Source of the DNA: Climacteris rufus
Taxonomy: Eukaryota > Chordata > Aves > Passeriformes > Climacteridae
NCBI GenBank assembly: GCA_013398175.1
Contig: VZRZ01003222.1
Span: 99,623 to 163,622, forward strand
DNA length: 64,000 nt
Reading direction: 5' to 3'
Positions 56,650 through 64,000 of the stretch are shown one piece after another; positions within the stretch are counted from its first letter, which is position 1; every line of letters begins with the position of its first letter. Below the pieces are notes generated by a model. That model did no database searches. It worked only from the letters and a program-made list of their open reading frames with translations, and had not been told where the DNA came from. The translations under genes and the position numbers were made by a program.

Positions 56650-58506
56650 ATTTGTTATTGGTCCTGGCTCACTGGGGAGGTCCCAGATGACTGGAAGCTG
56701 GCCAATGTGATGCCCATCCACAAGAAGGGCTGGAAGTGTTGCCTTAGGTTTTAACCCTTACATTTTTCAAATTCTGCATTGTCTGGCTTGTATGCTTTAT
56801 ATCTCGTTGGTTGCTGTTCTCCATAGACATAACAGTGCCACTCTGTACTGACCAAGGACATTCAGGCTGCGGAGGCCCAAGCTTCTAAAGGGGGGGTGGG
56901 GGGGGGGGGGGAGCAAGCTAGGGGGAAATTGTAACGTTTTAATTGGTAAATCTATGCTGATATGCGAATGGACTAAACCTATAAAAGTGTGGAAGGACTC
57001 ATGACTCGTCATCCATTTTGGGTGATGCCCCAAGGAGGGGGCTTTGTCTGCCCTAACTGTACCTTTGAAGGCCCTTCAAATAAATACCCACCTTTTATTC
57101 CCTTACTCCTGCCTGGCCTCAGTTTTTTTGGGCTAGCCTTTCAGGCAACAGAAGGAGGATCTGGGGAACTCCAGGCCTGTCAACCTGACCTTGGTGGCCA
57201 GCAAGGTTATGGAACAGATCATCTTCTGTTCTAGCACACGTGATCACACGGCATGTCCAGGACAACCAAGGGACCAGGCACAGCCAGCACAGATTTAGGA
57301 AAGGCAAGTCCTGCCTGACCAATCTGATCTTCTTTTATGACCAGATGACCTGACAAATGGATGAGGGAAAGGCTGTGGATATGTCTACTGAGATTTCAGC
57401 AAGGCCTTTGATACTGTCTCTCACAGCATTCTCCTGGAGAATCTGGCTGTTCATAGCTTGGACAGGTGCATCTTCACTTGGTTAAAAACTGGCTGATGGC
57501 CAGGGCAGTGGAGTGCTGGTGAATAGAGTTAAATCCACTTGGTAGTTGGTCACTAGTGGAGTCCCCCAGGGTTCAGCATTGGGGCCATTCCTGTTTAATA
57601 TCTTTATTGATAATCTGGATGTGGGAATTGAGTATACCCTCAGCAAAATCATGGATGACACCAAGTCAGGTCAGAGTGTGGATCTGCTGGACAGCAGGAA
57701 GGCTCTGCAGAGAGGCCCAGACAGGCTGGATGGATGGGCTGACACCACTGGCATGAGGTTCAACAGGACCAAGTGTTGGGTCATACACTTTGGCCACAAT
57801 AACCCCCTGCATCTCCAGGCTGAGTCAAGAGTGGTTGGGATGCTATTCCACAGTGACTGATCCTGAGCCCTGGTGTGCCCAGGTGGCCAAGAGGCCAATG
57901 GCTCCGGGGCTGTATCAGCCATAGTGCAGCCATCAGGACCAGGGCAGTGATTGTCCCTCTGTGCTGGGCAGTGGTGAGGCCACACCTCGAGTGCTGTGTC
58001 CAGTTCTGGGCCCCTCAATTCCAGAAGGACATTGAGGGGCTGGAGCATGTCCAGAGAAGAGAAAGAAGCTGGTTAAGGGTCTAGAGAGTAAGTCTGATGA
58101 GAAGTGGCTAAGCAACTGAGGGAGCTGGGGAGGGCTCAGCCTTGAGTAAAGGAGGCCCAGGGGAGACCTTGTCACTCTCTAGAACTCCCTGACAGGAGGT
58201 TGTAGCAAGGTTGTGATTGGGCTCTTTTCACAGTCAGCCAGCAACAGGACAAGAGGACACAGCCTTAAGCTGCACCAGGGAGGTTCAGGTTGGACATCAG
58301 GAGACATTTCTTCACAGAAAGAATTGTAAAACACTGGAAGGGGCTGCCCAGGGAGATGGTGGAGTCACCAGCCCTGAAGGTGTTCAAGGACTGACTGGAC
58401 ATGGCACTCAGTGCTCTGCTCTGGTTGACAAGGTGGAGTTTGGTCCAAGGTTTGACACAGTGGTCTCAGAGATCTCTTACAACCTAAGTGACTCTGTGAT
58501 TCTTTG
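56650..58506 (+). mobile_element. CR1 LINE, ORF2 to 3' end, split by an LTR
   Basis: Reverse-transcriptase segments are visible: VPDDWKLANVMPIHKKGW before the LTR, and GVPQGSALGPFLFNIFIDNL near 57,560. The 3' region ends at about 58,506 with CTCTGTGATTCTTTG. Several stops and frameshifts are present. The LTR 56,737-57,150 interrupts it between adjacent CR1 bases. Confidence 0.93.
56737..57150 (+). mobile_element. Solo LTR inserted in CR1 (4-bp target duplication)
   Basis: A 414-bp LTR with perfect 7-bp terminal inverted repeats, TGTTGCC and GGCAACA, flanked by GAAG at 56,733-56,736 and 57,151-57,154. A 4-bp duplication suggests class I (gammaretrovirus-like). TATAAAA is at 56,980-56,986 and AATAAA at 57,079-57,084. 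A G-run (56,890-56,911, broken by one T) lies in its U3. Confidence 0.88.
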
Positions 58507-61500
58507 AAATTAACACCTGGTAAAAACAGGTGTTTTTTGAATCCTTGCAAGGTAAGTATGATGAACTATAATCTTTTGTAAAAGGATTATATAGGAGCTC
58601 ACATATTACCCTGACCAATCTATATGGTAGACACAAATCCCTACAATTATTAATTGCGCTCTGGTCTTTTTATCCACAGAGCACACAGTGTTCTACACTT
58701 TTAGAGCTGTAACGAATCTCTGAATTCTTATTAAGACGAACCAAACAATAATTTAATTGCCAATAGCAAGAATCCTGTTAAATTATTTGATCAGGAAGAC
58801 CAAATCCACCTGCCTTTGAAAACGTGTGACAGAGAAAAATGATACAAGTTCTTCAGCAGTAACTGTTTGTGTCCTCTCTCTAGATATGACACATAGGTAA
58901 TTTAACCATGATTTTCTTGAATGGTTCCTAAAATGCACTGTTTTCTTAATCATCACGCATGTTTCCCTTAATTTTCTAGCTTGTGTGGGCAAGGACAAAA
59001 CCCACAAGATACAAATTCGTGAAGAAGTCAGGAGGTTCAGGATTGGTCATGCATAAGCGGGAACCACAGTCCCATGTCAGTCACACTGTGCAGTCTCAAG
59101 TAAAAAGATTTTCAGCTTACAAAAACAGAGTTTTTACAATTAAATATGTTACCTTTATGTATTCAGTAGCTATTTATGTAATGCCTGCCTTTGACTTGCT
59201 CTCAAAATACACGCCAAAAGAACTTGGTCAGGTGACTCCAGCATGAACCAGGTGTAACAGTGCTCTGGCCAGAATCTGCTTATTGGTTTTCATGTGTCAT
59301 TATTATGTGTTACAAGTTGAAAGTGAGGTCTTGTCTCGAATTAGTGTAATAAAACACTTTCCGTCTGGAACAGAAAAGACCATAGTTTCCATGCTTTTAT
59401 GAAAGCCTTACAAATTAACTCAGGATAAATAAATAAAATATATTTTTATGTATGTAATTGGAAGCGAAATTTGTGTTCTAGCAGCTTGTCATGATTTATC
59501 CCAATGGTGGCAAAATCACTGAGATGAGAAAGAGACAAGCAAGGAATCTGCCTACCTGTATGTTCAAAAATAAAATACGTTTCCTCTTGTTGTGTAACAG
59601 CAGCTGCATCACTGGAAAGTGCGTTCTAATGAGAATATTTATTTTTTCAATAGGAGACTAAACTGTTGAAATAGCATTTATTTATAGAGCCCTGGGTTGA
59701 ACCAAATGACATTGAAAGCCCAGAAATTAAATTTGGAAAGGTGTCAGCTTAGATTCTAGCTTTGTTCTCAGCTGCTGCTGCTGCAGGTTTTCTCTTTTAG
59801 TATATAACTGACATAGTGTGAACGCTTAATAAATTAGTTGCACATGTAAGGTGGTGGAAAAAGATGATATATTGCCATACTTTCTTTGACTTAATCACAG
59901 CATATGCAGTACCTCTGAGGATCTGTAGGGTAATAAATTTAAATTAACCTGGTAGGTATATTTCTAATAAGCTTTTATGCTAGACAGTTGCCAGAACATG
60001 ATCTGTATCTGTTATTGATTAATAGCTGAATTAGGAGCACAAAACTAACCTATTCTTGAGAATCAGCTGCTGAGCTTCTATCAAGGTGCTATGGAAGAAC
60101 AGTACGTAAAGTAGTATCTTAACAGCTTAGTATTGATACAAAAATATGAAGTGGTGGAATAAAAAGCCAGTGTCTGGCAATTTAAAGAATTCTCAAAGTT
60201 CCAGAATTGCTCCAGAAGATATTTAACTCCTGTGCTGTTGTGATTCATAATTTTCTTAGGAATTTCAGCCAGTTTGCTCTGTGAAATTGTATCCAGAGCT
60301 TACCACAATAATGGTTAAGTATTATTTAATATAATACCTAAACTCAATTTGAATCAGACTGAAGGTGTATCTGGCCCAGTGTCCTCTCTATAACCATAGC
60401 CAGCAGGACATGTCTAGGATAGAACATAAGCACAGGGCACACAGGCAGCGATATATTGACAGAATACCCTACTTTCTTCTGGTGGTTTCCAGCTTGGGGT
60501 CTTGAACTTTCCAATACAGACCTGATCAAATTTAATTTTTCATCTCTCCATGTCTGTGAATAGGAAAAAGTGAAGTGACTCCTGAAGGCAGATTTTTTTT
60601 ATTGGAAAAATCTTTTATCTTAATGGCAGTTGCCTAAAGAAGGGAAATATTAGAGGCTGCCAAATGTTTAGTGGATGCTTATTGCAACACTTGACTACAG
60701 GCTTAGGGGAAGATATATCCAGTTTGCCTGGGAGCTGGCATTGATGCCTGCATGTTATTCACAAAAATTTCGATGAAAACATTTGATAAAAACATCAAGT
60801 GAAGCCACATTTCCTGTTAACCCCAGTTTGTAGGACTGCTTTTTGGTCTTTCCTGACATGCACTGCTGTGATGTGTCATGCTTCAACAGGCGTGTTCAGC
60901 CACAAGGTGTCACGGCGCTATAGTGTGATGTATGTATCGTGAAAGGATTTGCCACAGTGTCAGCTCTAAATTCTGGGGGGGCAAGAGGGGGAATACTGTT
61001 TGGGAAACTGCAGTCTGCACACTGGAAAACAAAAACATTTCCCAGTTATTTTTTTTTTGCTGCTTGTAGAAAATATTGATATGGATGGTTTAATTTGTAA
61101 GTAATTTGCAGACCTTATACCTGTTGCTTGTAGGCTGTTGTAAGGTTTTCATTGTCTATTCTTACAAAGTAAGCAATGACATCAGAGTGTCTTACTGTGA
61201 AGGAAGTGACTTGCCTCCACCACTCAGCAGAGAAGTCCCTCATGCACTCTGCTGTTGGTATTTGCAACTTAGACGTTTACAGAGACAAAACTGGCCTGTG
61301 ACTTGAACATAGATATGGTAGGTATTCCACAGTGTTCCTTAAAAGACAGAAAACACAACAGAGGGCAGGAGCAGAGAGAGCAAGGGGACACTGACCAATT
61401 TAGATTCTTCCTCTTTAGGACTTGTGCTGCTACATTCTCCAGGCAGCCCAGCTCCTAAGTACACTGCATTAGAAGAAAGAAGTTTTGAAAGTTTGACTGT

Positions 61501-61880
61501 ATTTTGGTTCAGAATGAAACCAGGTTTGTTCATGTAGGGAGAGTGGTTGGCTAGTAAATTTCAAGTTGTGTGCAGTAACAGTTCCTGCAGCAAAATGGAA
61601 GATTTTTCATCCAAAAGGCTGAAATCCATAACCACAAAACATGGGGTTCTGTGGAACTGGTAGGAGAAGTGAGGCAGTTTTGGAGTTGTTCTTTGACCAC
61701 CTTGAAAGATGTTTTTTTATTAGCTGTGCTTGACCGATGTGCAGAATTTTCCTTTTGTGAAGGTGTTTTCACTTCTTATATATTAAATGTACAGTTGCCT
61801 ATCTTGGCAATTTGCGTTTGTATTTTTTTAGATGGTGAAGTCATTACAACTCAGCTTATTTTCAGTTTACCTTTCTACTT
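58507..61880. other. Intergenic DNA
   Basis: About 3.4 kb of AT-rich sequence without recognisable exons, RNA genes or named repeats. The region expected to hold the next conserved gene (LRP3 in mammals) shows none of its coding sequence. Confidence 0.5.
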
Positions 61881-61889
61881 TTGTTCCAA

Positions 61890-63477
61890 CAGGGAAGCAC
61901 TCTGTATGGATTCAAATGACAAGCAGTCCCCTACAGCTCCAGATGAAGTCCAGGGTACACAACTCATGTGGCAGAAGTTTCTACAGAGTGCCCCATCATC
62001 ATATGCCAACTCATTGGCAGTGACATCGTGAGAGGAAAGAGAACAAACAGTGGATAATTTGGTGGCCCATCTCCGACAAGATGAATACAGTTTCTCTTCT
62101 CCTACAGGTCTGTGTCTCAACTCTGAAGACTGTCCAAGGGTGTCCAGCAATTTAAAGAAGTGTCTCATGCCCTGCCGGTACAGAGCAGTCCCTGGTACTG
62201 GGAGCAAGTGCTCCCCTGCTCAGGAGAGAGGGGACACACCATGAGGTAACCTGTGGTTTTACCTGCATGACCACGGAGAGGACATGAGGAAGTGGGATGG
62301 AAAACTCACGTCTGCCCTGGGAGCACAGGTACGTGAGTTGAGAGGAGGAAGGGCTACCACATGAGACTTGTTGAGGATAAATGCTGCTGCGGTTTCTCAT
62401 GGGCAAACCCCTAGGCAGAATAGAAGGGGTGATGGTATGTCTGATCCTCTTGAAGGGACCTCCAGTTCATATTTAGCAGAAGTGAGCAATGAGTATCACA
62501 ACAAAAACTAGAGGGGCCCTGCCTCCAGCCAGGTGGAGGAAAGGGTCATTCAGATCTCTTGGACTGTGTGGATCCATGGCCTGGCACAGCAGAGTCACAG
62601 GAGCACAAGGCTGTTGTTGACACTGGCACACTGATGCCCTGATGCCATTGAGATACGTAGGGTCAGAACCTATCTGTATTTCTGGGGTGACAGGGGGATC
62701 CCAACAGGGACTGTACTGGAAACTGAAGTGAGCCTGACTGGGAACGAATGGAAAAAACACCCCATTGTGACTGGGCCAAAGGCCCTGTGTATTCTTGGCA
62801 TAGATTGCCTCAGGAGAGGGTATTTCGAGGACCCAAAAGGGCATCATGGGGCTTTTGGTAGAGCTGTTGTGGAGACAGAGGAAATGAAACAGCTGAATCC
62901 CTTCTGCTGTGTGACTGGTGAGGGTTGAAGAACAACAGCTACCCATTGCCTCCAGAACAGTGCCCCGTGGCAACACTGCACCAGCTGGGACTGCAGGACC
63001 CCCATCCATGGGATGATCTGTGTACTGGAGAGCTGGGAGTGCTCAGCAAGGCTCACTCAGCCTTCAATAGCCCCATGTGGCCTGTGCATAAGTTCAGTGG
63101 AGAGTGGAGTGGACTATCATGGCCTGAATGAAGTCACACCATCACTGAGAGCTGCTGTACTGGACATGCTGAAACTTCAGTATGGTCTGGAACCCAAGGC
63201 ATCAAAGTGGTGCCACCACTGACATTACCAATGCATTTTCCTCAATTCCTTTGACAGCAAAATGCAGAACACAGTTTGCTTTCACCTGGGGGGGCATCCA
63301 GTACACCTGGAAATGAGTGTCCCAGGGGTGGGAACACAGCCCCACTGTTTGCCATGGACTGGTCCAGACTGCACTGGAAAAGGGTGAGGCTCCAGAAGAC
63401 CCCCAGTACATCGATCATCGACATCACTGTGTGGGGAGCTTTTTGAGAAAGGGGAGAAGATAAACCAGATCCTCCTG
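61890..63477 (+). mobile_element. Decayed ERVL-like gag-pol fragment
   Basis: A degraded retroviral internal region on the plus strand. Gag-like text occurs at 61,900-62,200 and 62,250-62,330, followed by a protease/pol stretch at 62,720-62,930 (short motif GIDCLRRGYF) and a reverse-transcriptase part up to 63,477. Stop codons and frame changes occur throughout, so no protein is made. The resemblance is to pol text I recall from bird ERVL-type elements; the subclass is inferred. The RT part ends abruptly at a younger LTR. The long LTR at 50,681-52,204 could be of a related family, which I cannot show. Confidence 0.8.
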
Positions 63478-63748
63478 TGTGGCAGCCTGAAGCCTGCTAC
63501 TTGCTGCTTGTGAGAAAAATCCTTCTTCCTAATTGAAAATATGAAAACAGTAAGATAAGCACCTGTTGTTGTCTTTCTTGTACGGTATGTTCTGGACTGG
63601 GGCGGTGTAGAACCCAGCCAATCGTATAGCTGGGTTCCTATTATAAAAAAGGACAATACAATAAACAGGCGGCTGCTGGCTGGCTTTCGGCCCTTGCAAA
63701 CCAAGGCACGTGCTGTCTTGTTTTTATGGATTGCCGCTTCTGCTGCCA
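63478..63748 (+). mobile_element. 5' LTR of an endogenous retrovirus running off the window
   Basis: A 271-bp LTR starting TGTGGCAGCC and ending TGCTGCCA. It holds CCAAT near 63,617, TATAAAA at 63,642-63,648 and AATAAA at 63,660-63,665. It aligns with the solo LTR at 38,161-38,454. It is followed within a few bases by a primer-binding-site-like sequence and then an open gag start, so it is the 5' LTR of a longer provirus. Confidence 0.85.
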
Positions 63749-63751
63749 TAT

Positions 63752-63766
63752 CCGGTGACCCCGTGT
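63752..63766 (+). promoter_or_regulatory. Probable retroviral primer-binding site
   Basis: CGGTGACCCCG just after the LTR resembles the complement of a tRNA-Trp 3' end (TGGTGACCCCG), the primer of avian leukosis-type viruses. The match is short and starts with C rather than T, so the primer assignment is tentative. Confidence 0.5.
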
Positions 63767-63857
63767 TCAGATCGGAGGTACGGTTTTTCCCACCCTCTCT
63801 CTCCCCCCACCCTCCCCGCCCGTTTCGGGTCTCTCCTTTTATCTTTTTTCGGGAGAC

Positions 63858-64000
63858 ATGGGGAACTGCGATCCGGAGCTGTCTGCCTGGATGGCTGCCT
63901 TGGAAAAGGCGGAGGCTGAGGTGTCGGAAAGCTCTCTCCGTGCGCTGATCGAATGGGCTCTTTCGCATGGGTTTACGGCAGTCCAGTCTCCCCCCACGGA
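63858..64000 (+). CDS. gag: Retroviral gag, N-terminus (open to window end)
   Basis: ATG at 63,858 opens a frame with no stop for at least 47 codons to the right edge. It begins Met-Gly-Asn, the N-myristoylation signal of matrix proteins, followed by an acidic helical stretch (WMAALEKAEAEV) as expected of matrix. It lies about 110 bases after the 5' LTR, the usual leader position. Whether the rest of the provirus is intact cannot be seen. Confidence 0.72.
   Translation, partial: MGNCDPELSAWMAALEKAEAEVSESSLRALIEWALSHGFTAVQSPPT

Noticed and set aside
58983..59246. An 87-codon open frame after a possible acceptor
   Set aside because: No family resemblance and no donor that joins it to another exon.

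Overview
This is vertebrate nuclear DNA, almost certainly from a bird and probably a songbird or close relative. The evidence is CR1 LINE fragments with the typical 3' end, several endogenous-retrovirus LTR types that I recall as common in finch genomes, compact introns, and assembly gaps at a GC-rich promoter and a minisatellite. Genes were recognised by translating exons bounded by GT/AG splice sites.

Layout. 1-15,222 (minus strand): the 5' end of RHPN2 (rhophilin-2), with coding exons 1-3 and their introns; the rest of the gene lies beyond the left edge. 14,720-16,160: the RHPN2 CpG-island promoter. 16.2-21.2 kb: unique intergenic DNA. 21.2-22.4 kb: a second CpG island cut by a 750-base gap that must hide GPATCH1 exon 1. 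22,969-36,300 (plus strand): GPATCH1, a spliceosome-associated G-patch protein. Nineteen coding exons join without a frame break into 908 residues plus stop. 36.3-52.4 kb: a repeat-dense interval of CR1 and nested LTRs holding one WD-repeat exon (46,114-46,252) that looks like WDR88, the gene expected here from mammalian synteny. 52,657-52,730: an intact tRNA-Thr(AGT), followed by a 1.2 kb perfect 32-bp minisatellite. 54-61.9 kb: CR1 fragments, an LTR with a 4-bp target duplication, and unassigned DNA. 61.9-64.0 kb: a decayed ERVL-like gag-pol fragment into which a younger retrovirus has inserted; its 5' LTR, primer-binding site and open gag start run off the right edge.

The gene order RHPN2 (minus) - GPATCH1 (plus) - WDR88-like - tRNA-Thr(AGT) agrees with the human 19q13.11 order as I recall it, so this is a conserved block with bird-specific repeats. 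RHPN2 (Rho signalling) and GPATCH1 (splicing) have no evident functional link. I see no clearly undescribed biological system. The most unusual items are the tRNA-linked minisatellite, the lone WD exon, the retrovirus-in-retrovirus junction, a near-identical 276-bp CR1 tract shared by two sites, and two tandem splice acceptors in GPATCH1.
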